Position numbers and translations under genes: made by a program. Shown piece after piece: positions 1-7,784 of a stretch of 64,000 bases of DNA. Origin of the DNA: Pseudacidovorax intermedius. Lineage in GTDB: Bacteria; Pseudomonadota; Gammaproteobacteria; Burkholderiales; Burkholderiaceae_C. The stretch is from the NCBI RefSeq assembly GCF_001476815.1, contig NZ_LDSL01000056.1, positions 1 to 64,000 on the forward strand, read 5' to 3'. The notes beneath the pieces were generated by a model that was not told the DNA's origin, ran no database searches, and worked only from the letters and a program-made list of their open reading frames with translations. Within the stretch, counting starts at the first letter, position 1, and the number at the start of each line of letters is the position of its first letter.

Positions 1-36
1 CCGAGGTGGCCGGCTTCGACCGAAAGGAAAACATCC

Positions 37-1092
37 ATGAGCCTGCTTCTGTCCCGCCGCCGTCTTCTGCAGGGTGCCGCCGGCGCCGGTGCCGTCCAAC
101 TCGCCGGCCATGCCGGCCTGGCCCTGGCGCAGGGCAAGTCGATCTCGGCCACCACCTATCCGGGCGCCTGGGAGTCGGCGCACCGCAGCATCCTGCTGCC
201 GGCCTTCACCAAGGCCACCGGTGCCTCGGTGAGCCTGGTGCCCTCGCTGGCGGTGGACACGGTGTCGAAGATCGCCGCCTCCAAGGCCAACCCGCCCTAC
301 GACGTCATCATCCTGGACGAGGGGCCGTACCTCGCCGCCCTGTCGCAGGACATCTTCGAGAAGATTCCCACCGACAAGATGCCCTACCTCAAGGACGTGC
401 CGGCCAAGCTGGTCGATCCGCGCGGCCTGGGCGTGTTCGTGTCGGGCCAGATCATCGGCATCGCCTACAACACCGAGAAGATCAAGACGCCGCCGAAGTC
501 CTGGAACGACCTGCTCAAGCCCGAGTTCAAGGGCCGCGTCGGCCTGGCCGGCATGGGCTCCACGCTGATGTCGGCCTGGATGGTCGAGATGGCGCGCCTG
601 AACGGCGGCAGCGAAGAGAACATGGAACCCGCCTTCCAGTTCGTGAAGAAGCTGCTGCCCAACGTGAGCGCCGTGGCCAGCAACCCGGGCTCGCTGGCCA
701 CGCTGTTCCAGCAGGGCCAGATCGACATCTCGGTGCACTACAACAACAACGTGGGCGACCTGCAGGCCAAGGGCGTGCCGGTGGCGCTGGCCAGGCCGGA
801 CACGGGCTGGATCCACATCAAGAGCGTGATGCACATCGTCAAGAACACCAAGAACCCCGACCTGGCCGCCGCCTACATCAATGCCGCGCTCAGCCCCGAG
901 GTGCAGACGAAGATGGCCGCCGAGCCCTACTTCGTGGCACCCGTGAGCACCAAGGCCCAGTTCAGCCCCGGCCTGCAGGCCTACGCCAGGAACATGGCCG
1001 AGATCGAGCAGATGAACGGCGTCGACTGGGCCAAGCTCAACCCGCGCCGCGGCGAGTACATCGACCGCTTCAACCGCGAGATCAAGGTCTGA
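37..1092 (+). CDS. ABC transporter periplasmic substrate-binding protein (spermidine/putrescine-type, family 1)
   Basis: Predicted receptor subunit of an ABC importer, 351 aa. The N-terminus has a twin-arginine-like signal (SRRRLLQGAAGA) and an Ala-rich stretch ending in ALAQG, so export through Tat is likely. The body has the layout of family 1 solute-binding proteins, including YNTEKIKTPPKSW and LLKPEFKGRVGLA, as in PotD/AfuA-like receptors for polyamines or small organic ligands. The ligand cannot be read from sequence. The start ATG follows a GAAAGGAAA ribosome site. The window begins just upstream, so ATPase and permease genes, if they exist, lie outside it. The next gene starts 5 bp downstream, which suggests one operon with the decarboxylase/isomerase-like enzyme. 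Confidence 0.85.
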   Translation: MSLLLSRRRLLQGAAGAGAVQLAGHAGLALAQGKSISATTYPGAWESAHRSILLPAFTKATGASVSLVPSLAVDTVSKIAASKANPPYDVIILDEGPYLAALSQDIFEKIPTDKMPYLKDVPAKLVDPRGLGVFVSGQIIGIAYNTEKIKTPPKSWNDLLKPEFKGRVGLAGMGSTLMSAWMVEMARLNGGSEENMEPAFQFVKKLLPNVSAVASNPGSLATLFQQGQIDISVHYNNNVGDLQAKGVPVALARPDTGWIHIKSVMHIVKNTKNPDLAAAYINAALSPEVQTKMAAEPYFVAPVSTKAQFSPGLQAYARNMAEIEQMNGVDWAKLNPRRGEYIDRFNREIKV

Positions 1093-1097
1093 GCGCG

Positions 1098-1868
1098 GTG
1101 AGCGGCATCGTCTCGTCGTCGACCCCGCAGGCGCCCGGGGCCGCGCCCCGGCGCGTGCTGCTGGGCATGCTCACGCCCTCGTCCAACACCGCGCTGGAGC
1201 CGATCACCTCCGCCATGGTGACCGGCCTGCCGGAGGTGTCGGCGCATTTCGCGCGCTTCCGCGTCACCGAGATCTCGCTCTCCGACCAGGCCCTGGGCCA
1301 GTTCGACGAGGCGCCGATCCTGGAGGCCGCGCGCCTGCTGGCTGATGCGCGGGTGGACGTGATCGCCTGGAACGGCACGTCCTCGGGCTGGCTGGGTTTC
1401 GAGCGCGACGAGGCGCTGTGCGAACGCATCACGGCCGAGACGGGCATCCCCGCCTGCACCTCGGTGCTGGCGCTGAACGAGGCCATGCGCCTGGCCGGTC
1501 GCACGCGCTTCGGCCTGCTCTCGCCCTACCTGGCCGAGGTGCAGCAGCGCATCGTGGCCAACTACGGCGCGAGCGGCTTCCACTGCGTGGCCGAGCAGCA
1601 CCTGGGGCTGTCGGTCAACTTTGCCTTCTCCGAAGTCACGCCGGCGCAGATCGAGGCCATGGCGCATGCCGCCCTCGCCAGCGGCGACGTGCAGTGCCTG
1701 ACCACCTTCTGCACCAACCTGCGTGCGGCGCAGCTGGTGCCGCAGCTGGAGGCGGCGCTGGGCGTGCCGGTCTACGACACCGTGGCCACGGCGGTGTGGA
1801 AGTCGCTGCGCATCGCCGGGGTGGACACGCGCCGCGTGACGGGCTGGGGCAGCCTGTTCGCGCTGTGA
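1098..1868 (+). CDS. Asp/Glu racemase superfamily enzyme, arylmalonate decarboxylase/maleate isomerase-like
   Basis: 256 aa, starting with GTG 5 bp after the receptor gene. It aligns from memory with the Asp/Glu racemase superfamily branch holding maleate isomerase and arylmalonate decarboxylase (AMDase): NGTSSGWLGF near residue 92, TGIPACTSVLALNEAMRLAG near 115, and a GWGSLF end like the GYGRLF end of AMDase. Racemases and maleate isomerases use two cysteines. Here the first site is Gly (G93 in NGTS) and only the second Cys is present (C205 in TTFCTNLRA), the same Gly/Cys arrangement as AMDase. Decarboxylation of a substituted malonate is therefore an inference; maleate or amide hydrolase-type chemistry remains possible. 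The neighbouring ABC receptor and GntR regulator suggest a small uptake-and-catabolism operon. Confidence 0.75.
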   Translation: MSGIVSSSTPQAPGAAPRRVLLGMLTPSSNTALEPITSAMVTGLPEVSAHFARFRVTEISLSDQALGQFDEAPILEAARLLADARVDVIAWNGTSSGWLGFERDEALCERITAETGIPACTSVLALNEAMRLAGRTRFGLLSPYLAEVQQRIVANYGASGFHCVAEQHLGLSVNFAFSEVTPAQIEAMAHAALASGDVQCLTTFCTNLRAAQLVPQLEAALGVPVYDTVATAVWKSLRIAGVDTRRVTGWGSLFAL

Positions 1869-1953
1869 GCGGCGCATGAGGTGCGCCTGCGCCGGCGTGC
1901 GCCTCGCTCCCCGCGCTGCCTGCATACACTCGCCGAACGCCAGCCCCGACGAC

Positions 1954-2676
1954 ATGCCCATTCCCACCCCTCGCCAGGCCCTGAAGGCTACCGGCAAGTC
2001 GGCCTCCAAGGCCGACATCTACCAGCGCATCTACGACGCCATCGTCGAGCACCGGCTCATGCCCGGCACCAAGCTGTCGGAGGAGCGGGTGGCCGAGCTG
2101 TTCTCGGTCAGCCGCACGCAGGTGCGCGGCGTGCTGCAGCGCCTGGCGGTGGAGCAGCTGGTGACGCTCATTCCCAACCGCGGCGCCTTCGTCACCACGC
2201 CCAGCGTGGACGAGGCGCACGACGTGCTCGAAGTGCGCCGCACGCTGGAGCCGGCCATCGTGCGCCGGCTGATGGACCGCATCGCCGCCGGCAAGGCGCC
2301 GCAGGCGGTCAAGCAGCTGCGGGCGCTGGTCAAGCGCGAGCAGCAGGCCCATGCCAATGGCGACCGGCGCTCGGCCGTGCGGCTGTCGGGCGAGTTCCAC
2401 GTCGTGCTGGCCGAACTGTCCGGCAGCAGCCTGCTCACGCGCATGATGCGCGAGCTGACGCCGCTGACCTGCCTGGCCATCCTGACCTTCGAGGCGCCCA
2501 CCGGCGCCGCCTGCCCCAACGACGAGCACACCCTGCTCATCGACGCCATCGAGGCCGGCCGCGGCGACGAGGCCGTCGCGCTGATGGCCGAGCACCTGCA
2601 CCACATCGAGAAGTCGCTCAACCTGCATCAGGAGGAGGAGCCGGAGATCGACTTGGCGGAGGCGCTGCTGGGGTGA
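1954..2676 (+). CDS. GntR family transcriptional regulator (FadR/FCD subfamily)
   Basis: 240 aa DNA-binding regulator. The N-terminal winged helix (residues about 20-85) has the GntR signature: KADIYQRIYDAIVEHRLMPGTKLSEERVAELFSVSRTQVR, reading through to NRGAFV (positions 2005-2190). The C-terminal all-helical FCD effector domain (about 95-225) has the usual DVLEVRRTLEP entry and the ligand or metal-binding histidines around SGEFHVVLAE and HTLLIDAIEAG. The ATG at 1954 is preferred to an in-frame ATG at 1876, because the added 26 residues are Cys/Arg-rich and unlike the family. A TACACT hexamer at 1924-1929 could be the -10 box. It probably controls the upstream receptor/enzyme pair in response to a carboxylic acid. 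Confidence 0.85.
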   Translation: MPIPTPRQALKATGKSASKADIYQRIYDAIVEHRLMPGTKLSEERVAELFSVSRTQVRGVLQRLAVEQLVTLIPNRGAFVTTPSVDEAHDVLEVRRTLEPAIVRRLMDRIAAGKAPQAVKQLRALVKREQQAHANGDRRSAVRLSGEFHVVLAELSGSSLLTRMMRELTPLTCLAILTFEAPTGAACPNDEHTLLIDAIEAGRGDEAVALMAEHLHHIEKSLNLHQEEEPEIDLAEALLG

Positions 2677-2741
2677 GCGTCCGTTCAGGACTGGCTATTG
2701 CGCGCCCACAGGAGGCCGTGGAATGAGCTGCGGCGCTGTAC

Positions 2742-2759
2742 CGTGACCGTGACCGTGAC
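2742..2759 (+). repeat. Short tandem repeat (CGTGAC)x3
   Basis: Three perfect copies of the hexamer CGTGAC in the gene-free stretch after the GntR gene. No function is visible; it may be a variable-number repeat. Confidence 0.7.
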
Positions 2760-2779
2760 TGGTTGGTCGGGGTCTTTCT

Positions 2780-2895
2780 CCCTCTCCCCTCGCGGGAGAG
2801 GGCCGGGGAGAGGGGGCGACAGCGCTTGTCCCGCAAAGACCGTTACGCCGTCCGCACCCCCTCTCCCCAACCCCTCTCCCACGAGGGGAGAGGGG
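2780..2895. repeat. Intergenic hairpin repeat cluster (CCCTCTCCC/GGGAGAGGG family)
   Basis: Two inverted repeats lie in the 245 bp between the convergent GntR and LOG genes. The first has 9-bp arms CCCTCTCCC/GGGAGAGGG (2780-2788 and 2794-2802). The second has 10-bp arms CCCCTCTCCC/GGGAGAGGGG (2871-2880 and 2886-2895). Extra half-sites sit at 2805-2815 and 2857-2868. Such C/T-rich hairpin modules occur as dispersed intergenic repeats in many proteobacterial genomes. They could also act as a bidirectional transcription stop, but no T-tract follows. Confidence 0.7.
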
Positions 2896-2921
2896 CCAAC
2901 GCATTGTTCAAGCGCCGCGGC

Positions 2922-3797
2922 TCACAGCTCGTAGAAGCGTTTGATCTCGGTCCAGGCGTCTTCCGGCGTGTCGACGTACCTGAACAGGTTGACGTCCTCC
3001 GGCGAGATCACGCCTTCGTCCACCAGGAAGTCGAAGTCGATCAGCCGCTTCCAGTATTCCGAACCGAACAGCACGATCGGCACCGGCTTGGCCTTGCGGG
3101 TCTGCACCAGCGTGACCACCTCGAACAGCTCGTCCAGCGTGCCGAAACCGCCCGGGAAGGCCACCAGCGCCTTCGCCCGCATCATGAAGTGCATCTTGCG
3201 GATGGCGAAGTAGTGGAACTTGAAGCTCAGCGCCGGCGTGACGTAGACGTTGGCCGCTTCTTCCATCGGCAGGGCGATGGCGAGGCCGACCGACAGGCCG
3301 CCGCCTTCGTAGGCGCCGCGGTTGGCGGCCTGCATGATGCCGGGGCCGCCGCCGGTGCAGACGAAGAGCTTGTCCTCGGGCTCCTTGTCGTTGCTGTAGT
3401 GCGCCACCAGCTTGCCGAAGGCGCGGGCCTGCTCGTAGTAGCGGCTGCCGCGGGCCAGGCGCTTCCAGCGGGCAGAGGCCTTCTCGTCGCCAGCGGCCTC
3501 GGCCTGGGCGATCAGGGCGGTCATCTCCTCCTCGCTGCGATAGCGGGCGCTGCCGAACACCACCACCGTGTTCTCGATGCCGTGGGCGCGCATCTCGATG
3601 TCGGGCTTCATCAGCTCAAGCTGCATGCGCAGGCCGCGGGTCTCGCGGCGCAGCAGGAACTCGGGATCGGCGAAGGCCAGGCGCGAGGGGTCGGGGTTGA
3701 GGGGCAGGCCGCGGTCGGCATGGGCCTGGAGCGTGGCCCAGGCGTCGGCCAGGCGCTTTTCCTGGAGGTCGTGCGTGCTGTTGTCTTTGGGGCTCAT
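2922..3797 (-). CDS. LOG family (TIGR00730-type) Rossmann-fold protein, possible nucleoside 5'-monophosphate phosphoribohydrolase
   Basis: 291 aa. It contains the diagnostic LOG-family motif PGGFGTLDE (PGGxGTxxE), preceded by the Rossmann elements VVFGSARYRSEEE and CTGGGPGIMQAANRGAYEGGG. Characterised family members cleave nucleoside 5'-monophosphates to the free base plus ribose 5-phosphate (cytokinin-activating enzymes); older annotations call them lysine decarboxylases. At 291 aa it is longer than the 190-aa short LOG type and belongs to the long type with an N-terminal helical extension. The ATG at 3797 is chosen because the longer reading frame adds a low-complexity leader. It is transcribed away from the MNT-HEPN pair's 3' end, with 67 bp between. 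Confidence 0.82.
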   Translation of the reverse strand: MSPKDNSTHDLQEKRLADAWATLQAHADRGLPLNPDPSRLAFADPEFLLRRETRGLRMQLELMKPDIEMRAHGIENTVVVFGSARYRSEEEMTALIAQAEAAGDEKASARWKRLARGSRYYEQARAFGKLVAHYSNDKEPEDKLFVCTGGGPGIMQAANRGAYEGGGLSVGLAIALPMEEAANVYVTPALSFKFHYFAIRKMHFMMRAKALVAFPGGFGTLDELFEVVTLVQTRKAKPVPIVLFGSEYWKRLIDFDFLVDEGVISPEDVNLFRYVDTPEDAWTEIKRFYEL

Positions 3798-3864
3798 AAG
3801 TCGATCTTCGTCGGGAGGACGTTGCAACCTTCGGGCCAGTGGCCCGGACGGCGTGGAAATGGAT

Positions 3865-4317
3865 TCAAGCGCCGCCACGGCCCGTGCCGTCAAGCAGCGG
3901 TGCAGCGGCGCGCAGCATCTCGGTCAGGATGGCGTGCATCGCCTCCGCGTCGGCCTGGGTGATCGGCGGAATGGGCGCGCGGTACGTGACGCGGTTGCGC
4001 ACGTCATGCATCCGGCCAAGCACGCTTTGCTGGGCCGGCGTGAATGCCAGGTCCGCAGCCACTCTTTGAATGGCTGTCGCCCGATGGCCGCCGGAGTCGC
4101 CTGGACGGCAGGCATGGTGCTCGAGCACGGCCATGACGAGGCTGAACATCCCTTCGTAGGCGAGCAGGAAGCGCGCGGAGGCGGGCATGGCCGCCTTGGC
4201 AGCGCCGTGCATGTCGTGGGCCGTCCTGAGGAATTGGGCGATGGACGCGGGATCGGCGACAGCCGGCTTGAGGCTGCCGATCCTGAGCAGGCCGTCGTAT
4301 TCAGCGGGTCTGGGCAT
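3865..4317 (-). CDS. HEPN-like protein, partner of the adjacent nucleotidyltransferase
   Basis: 150 aa, mostly helical. The stretches AYEGMFSLVMAVLEHH (53-68), SGGHRATAI and RMHDVRNRVTYRA (102-114) resemble HEPN domains of the SAV_6107 type. In classical HepT toxins the last helix carries RX4HXY. Here R107 and N108 are present but the histidine position is Tyr (Y112), so the RNase/AMP-acceptor motif is altered. The gene overlaps the nucleotidyltransferase gene by 17 bp and is downstream of it, the arrangement of MNT-HEPN two-gene toxin-antitoxin or abortive-infection modules. Assignment to HEPN is by motif and context. Toxicity is unproven and the missing His argues for a non-RNase variant. 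Confidence 0.6.
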   Translation of the reverse strand: MPRPAEYDGLLRIGSLKPAVADPASIAQFLRTAHDMHGAAKAAMPASARFLLAYEGMFSLVMAVLEHHACRPGDSGGHRATAIQRVAADLAFTPAQQSVLGRMHDVRNRVTYRAPIPPITQADAEAMHAILTEMLRAAAPLLDGTGRGGA

Positions 4318-4870
4318 GGATGGCCTGCATCAGGTCGAGGCGAGGGCTGGTCTTGATGGCTTGCAACACGGGATCGTCGGTCGACCACTCCGAAGGCGAG
4401 TACACGCTCGCATGGATGGGGCGACCCAGATCATCCTGAGCCTGATCCAGCAAGGGAGAGACGTCGAAAAGCCCGATGCTGCCGACGAGCGCAACGTCGA
4501 TGTCGCTGCCGCCAGTGTCCGTGCCTGCGGCGACCGAGCCGAAGACGAAGGCGTCGGTCAGCCGGTCCGCCAGCGGCGCGAGGGCGGCGGCCAGGGGCGC
4601 TGCCAGACCGACGGTCTTGAGGATCATCCGCCGCAACTCCGGGTACAGCAGGAACTGCGGATCGGCAGACAGGCGCCGCTGGTTGCCCACGCGCCGCTCG
4701 CGCAGCAAGCCGCAGGCCGTCCAGCGCCGCAGCACTGTGCTGCCACCGCCGCGGCCGCTGCCCATGCGCTCCAGCAGTTCCAGCGTGCCGAAGTCCTGGT
4801 CTGGATTCGGCAGGACGACACTCAGCAGGCGCTGTTCCGGCTTGGACAGGAGGGCGTCGAGCGGCTGCAT
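4301..4870 (-). CDS. MNT-type nucleotidyltransferase with N-terminal winged helix
   Basis: 189 aa. Residues 1-72 look like a winged helix-turn-helix (TLELLERMGSGRGGGSTVLRRW, then a basic wing RERRVGNQRR). Residues about 88-170 form a minimal nucleotidyltransferase domain with the complete catalytic motif GS-x10-DxD: G111, S112, D123, D125 in FGSVAAGTDTGGSDIDVALV. MntA proteins of this fold AMPylate or otherwise modify their HEPN partner to neutralise it. The fused DNA-binding domain suggests this one also represses its own operon, and a 6-bp-arm palindrome sits 8 nt upstream of the ATG. It is translationally coupled to the HEPN gene by a 17-bp overlap. Confidence 0.75.
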   Translation of the reverse strand: MQPLDALLSKPEQRLLSVVLPNPDQDFGTLELLERMGSGRGGGSTVLRRWTACGLLRERRVGNQRRLSADPQFLLYPELRRMILKTVGLAAPLAAALAPLADRLTDAFVFGSVAAGTDTGGSDIDVALVGSIGLFDVSPLLDQAQDDLGRPIHASVYSPSEWSTDDPVLQAIKTSPRLDLMQAIHAQTR

Positions 4871-4877
4871 CGTATGT

Positions 4878-4891
4878 TCCTCAAATGAGGA
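4878..4891. promoter_or_regulatory. Operator-like palindrome upstream of the MNT-HEPN pair
   Basis: Perfect inverted repeat TCCTCA-AA-TGAGGA ending 7 bp before the nucleotidyltransferase start codon. The position fits an autorepressor site for the winged-helix N-terminus of that protein; this is inference. Confidence 0.5.
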
Positions 4892-4925
4892 TGATCGTAC
4901 CTGATCAAGGAACTCTCGCCGTCGG

Positions 4926-4950
4926 CAAAAGAAAAGGGCCTCGCGGCCCT
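4926..4950 (-). terminator. Rho-independent terminator of efp
   Basis: Read on the minus strand: 6-bp arms AGGGCC/GGCCCT with a 4-nt loop, followed by a T-rich run (TTTTCTTTTG). It lies 20 bp after the efp stop. Confidence 0.75.
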
Positions 4951-4969
4951 GTGCAGAGACGGGTCGGCC

Positions 4970-5524
4970 TCAGACGCGCTTGCGGTACTCGCCCGTGCGC
5001 GTGTCGATTTCGATCTTGTCGCCCTGGTTCACGAACAGCGGGACGGACACTTCGAAGCCGGTGGCCAGCTTGGCGGGCTTGAGCACCTTGCCGGAGGTGT
5101 CGCCCTTGACGGCGGGCTCGGTCCAGGTGATTTCGCGCTCGACGCTGGTGGGCAGTTCGACCGAGATGGCCTTGCCTTCGTAGAACACCACTTCGACGGG
5201 CATGCCGTCTTCCAGGTAGTTCAGGGCGTCGCCCATGTTCTCGGCTTCGACTTCGTACTGGTTGTATTCGCTGTCCATGCAGACGTACATGGGGTCGGCG
5301 AAGTAGGAGTAGGTGCACTCCTTCTTGTCCAGGACGATCTGGTCGATCTTGTCGTCGGCCTTGAAGACCACTTCGGTGTTGAAGTTGGCGATCAGGCTCT
5401 TCATCTTCATGCGCACGGTGGCGCTGTTGCGGCCGCCGCGGCTGTATTCGGTCTTCAGGACGACCATCGGGTCCTTGCCGTGCATGATGACGTTGCCGGC
5501 GCGGATTTCTTGAGCGATTTTCAT
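4970..5524 (-). CDS. efp: Elongation factor P, arginine-32 (EarP-dependent) type
   Basis: 184 aa, the normal EF-P length, from the ATG at 5524 ([11 protein letters not shown]). EF-P enters the ribosomal E site and relieves stalling at polyproline stretches. The N-terminal KOW-like domain carries the modified loop [15 protein letters not shown], with Arg32 at its tip in place of the lysine that enterobacteria modify with EpmA/B. Arg32 EF-P is rhamnosylated by EarP, and earP is the next gene upstream on the same strand. The central and C-terminal OB domains are complete ([32 protein letters not shown] at the end). Transcription may start from a TAAAAT box overlapping the earP stop codon. A hairpin with a T-rich tail follows the gene. 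Confidence 0.97.
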   Translation of the reverse strand: MKIAQEIRAGNVIMHGKDPMVVLKTEYSRGGRNSATVRMKMKSLIANFNTEVVFKADDKIDQIVLDKKECTYSYFADPMYVCMDSEYNQYEVEAENMGDALNYLEDGMPVEVVFYEGKAISVELPTSVEREITWTEPAVKGDTSGKVLKPAKLATGFEVSVPLFVNQGDKIEIDTRTGEYRKRV

Positions 5525-5685
5525 AGGGCTGGGGTTGAGGCCGCTCGGCGTGCCTCGGACCGACACCCGCCCGGGCAGGGCGGCGGTGGCGGCGGCAAAA
5601 GCAGGTTCCCGCGGCGGGTTGGCGGCTCCGTGGGGGCGCACCGGCTGGTGCACGCGCCGCGGCGGAGATTTCCGCAAAGCCCGCG

Positions 5686-5691
5686 ATTTTA
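5686..5691 (-). promoter_or_regulatory. -10-like box (TAAAAT) upstream of efp
   Basis: TAAAAT on the minus strand, 162 nt before the efp start. Its first three bases are the TAA stop codon of earP. No convincing -35 partner was identified. Confidence 0.4.
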
Positions 5692-6765
5692 GCTTTTTTG
5701 CACGACGAAACGGACGAGCCGGGCCAGCAGGTCGTCCTGCGCGAGCAGCCGGGCGCGGGCGGCCTGCACCATGTGGGCCGAATCGGCCAGCAGGGCGTCG
5801 TCGAAAGCGGGCCGTGCGGGAGCACCTGGACTGCCGTTCCAGGCGGCATGAAAGGCCCGCACCGAGGCGGGCGCCGCCATGGCGTCCAGCCAGGCGCCCA
5901 GCTTGTCGTGGTGCACGCCGTCGTCCTGGGGGTAGATGTGCCACACCATCGGCTTGCCGGCCCAGAGGGCGCGCACCAGCGAGTCCTCGCCGCGCACGGC
6001 GTTGAAGTCGCCCGCCCACAGCAGGTGGTCGAAGTCGGGCTGGGGCAGGTGGGGCAGCCAGTCGATGTGCAGGGCGCCGCGGTCAGCGGGCAGTTGTGGC
6101 AGCACCGCACGGACGGCCTCGGCGCTGCGGCCCGCGGCGACCAGCACGCGGGTCGGCCGCGCGCCACGGCACAGCGAAGCGAGCCAGTCGGCCAGCGCCG
6201 GCGGCTCGTAGCAGAACAGCGTGGCGATGCGCTCGCCGTGCCAGCCGATGCCCTGCGCGGCCAGCCAGGCGGCGCGGTCAAAGGCGGCCTGGCGCTGCAA
6301 CAGGTCGGCCTCGCGCAGCAGTCCGCCGGTGCGGTCGGTGAAGCCCGGGTAGAAGAAGTGCTTGGTACAGCCGCGGCCGGGACCGCTCATGACGGGCGAA
6401 GGCAGACCGTGCAGGCCTTCGACGAAGTCCTCGGCCGACAGGTATTCGAGGTTGAGCCAGATGCCGCCCGGCTGGTTCGCAAAACGGGCGACGAGCTCGG
6501 GCGCAGGGTCGCAGCCGAAGGCTTCGATCAGCACGTCGGGCACCGGGCCGCCGGCGACGGCCGTCCGCACGGCCGCGGGGTCGGACCAGTCGATCAGTTG
6601 CACGCCCGGCTGGCCCTGCGGCGCCATCCAGGCGAGCGCGCTGGCATCGTCCACCCACAGGCGCACCGGCTCGCCGCATTCGACGGCGATCTGGCAGGCG
6701 AGGCGCCAGGTCACGCCGAGGTCGCCGTGGTTGTCGATGACGCGGCAGAAGATGTCCCAGTTCAT
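5689..6765 (-). CDS. earP: EF-P arginine-32 rhamnosyltransferase EarP
   Basis: 358 aa, starting [22 protein letters not shown]. The opening [10 protein letters not shown] loop is the hallmark of EarP (DUF2331), an inverting GT-B glycosyltransferase that moves rhamnose from dTDP-L-rhamnose to Arg32 of EF-P. The C-terminal nucleotide-sugar half has [34 protein letters not shown] and FVWH-like (MVWHIYPQ) stretches typical of the family. It sits directly upstream of efp on the same strand, and that efp has Arg at position 32, so enzyme and substrate are encoded together. Its ATG overlaps the stop of the preceding LysR gene by 4 bp (ATGA). Confidence 0.95.
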   Translation of the reverse strand: MNWDIFCRVIDNHGDLGVTWRLACQIAVECGEPVRLWVDDASALAWMAPQGQPGVQLIDWSDPAAVRTAVAGGPVPDVLIEAFGCDPAPELVARFANQPGGIWLNLEYLSAEDFVEGLHGLPSPVMSGPGRGCTKHFFYPGFTDRTGGLLREADLLQRQAAFDRAAWLAAQGIGWHGERIATLFCYEPPALADWLASLCRGARPTRVLVAAGRSAEAVRAVLPQLPADRGALHIDWLPHLPQPDFDHLLWAGDFNAVRGEDSLVRALWAGKPMVWHIYPQDDGVHHDKLGAWLDAMAAPASVRAFHAAWNGSPGAPARPAFDDALLADSAHMVQAARARLLAQDDLLARLVRFVVQKS

Positions 6766-7655
6766 GCCTGTGCCTCGGTGCGCAGGTGGTCGACCAGCAG
6801 CTGCGCCACGCTCGACAGCCCTTCGTCCGCCCGCACGCACAGCGCCAGCCGCCGCCGCGCCCAGGGTTCGGTGAGCGCGACGATGCGCAGCGGCAGCGCG
6901 CCGCGGAAGAGGGCGGCGCTGCCGCGTGGCAGCACGCCCACGCCCAGGCCGGCGGCCACCATCTGGCACAGCGCGTCGTAGCTGCTGACCTGCATGCGCA
7001 GCCGCAGCGCCCGCCCGCGCTCGGCCGCCGCGCGGGTGAGCTGCTGGTTGATCGCGCTGCCCGGATGCATGCCCACCACGTCGTGCCCGAGCAGGGCGTC
7101 GATGCCCACCTGACGGCGCCGGGCCAGCGGGTGGCCCTGCGGCACGGCCAGCACCAGCTCGTCCTCGCGGTAGGGCAGCAGGCGCACGGCGTCGCCATAG
7201 TCGCCGTCGTTCAGGATGCCCAGATCGGCCGCGTTCTCGGCCACGCTGCGCGCCACGGCGCTGCTGATCTGCTCCTGCAGCCGCACGTCCACCTGCGGAT
7301 GGCGTGCCAGGAAGGCCTGCAGTTCGCGCGGCAGGAACTGCGTGATTGCCGAGATGTTGGCCACCACCCGCACCTGGCCGCGCGTGCCGCGGCCATAGTC
7401 GCGCATCTGCTGGGCGATGCCCTCCATCTCGTTGATCAGGCCGCGGGCCAGGTCGCGCAGCGCGAAGGCCGCGGGCGTGGGCGCCATGCCCTTGTTGCTG
7501 CGGGCGAACAGGGGCACGCGCAGCACGTCTTCCAGCTCGGCCAGTCGCCGGCTCACCGCCGAGGGCGCGATGTGGTGCTGCGCGCCGGCGGCGGCGATGG
7601 TGCCGTGCTCCATCACGGCCACGAACACGCGCAGGGAGACGGGGTCGAGGTTCAT
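6762..7655 (-). CDS. LysR family transcriptional regulator
   Basis: 297 aa. N-terminal helix-turn-helix (residues about 4-62: LRVFVAVMEHGTIAAAGAQHHIAPSAVSRRLAELE, positions 7550-7645) and a periplasmic-binding-like effector domain (about 90-290). The ATG at 7655 gives the canonical LysR N-terminus. It is divergent from the CoA-transferase gene with 129 bp between, the classical layout for a LysR protein controlling the divergent operon, so the CoA-transferase/lyase/Bug cluster is the likely target. Its stop codon overlaps the earP start, so earP may receive read-through from this gene, although the two functions look unrelated. Confidence 0.9.
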   Translation of the reverse strand: MNLDPVSLRVFVAVMEHGTIAAAGAQHHIAPSAVSRRLAELEDVLRVPLFARSNKGMAPTPAAFALRDLARGLINEMEGIAQQMRDYGRGTRGQVRVVANISAITQFLPRELQAFLARHPQVDVRLQEQISSAVARSVAENAADLGILNDGDYGDAVRLLPYREDELVLAVPQGHPLARRRQVGIDALLGHDVVGMHPGSAINQQLTRAAAERGRALRLRMQVSSYDALCQMVAAGLGVGVLPRGSAALFRGALPLRIVALTEPWARRRLALCVRADEGLSSVAQLLVDHLRTEAQA

Positions 7656-7784
7656 GGGTGGGGCGATGCTACCCGCCATGCCGGATTGCGATGGTGGCCT
7701 CGCGCACCAGCGCTTTGCGGGCCACGAGCCGGCCGTCATCATCCGCTTCCAGGCGGCCCGCCGGGCTGCGCCAGGAGACATCGC

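Noticed and set aside
1876-1953. An upstream ATG as the GntR gene start
   Set aside because: The added segment is Cys/Arg-rich and unlike the family, and a promoter-like TACACT lies within it.
2780-2895. A CRISPR-like repeat array
   Set aside because: The repeats are two unequal hairpins without regular spacers, and no cas genes occur in the window.
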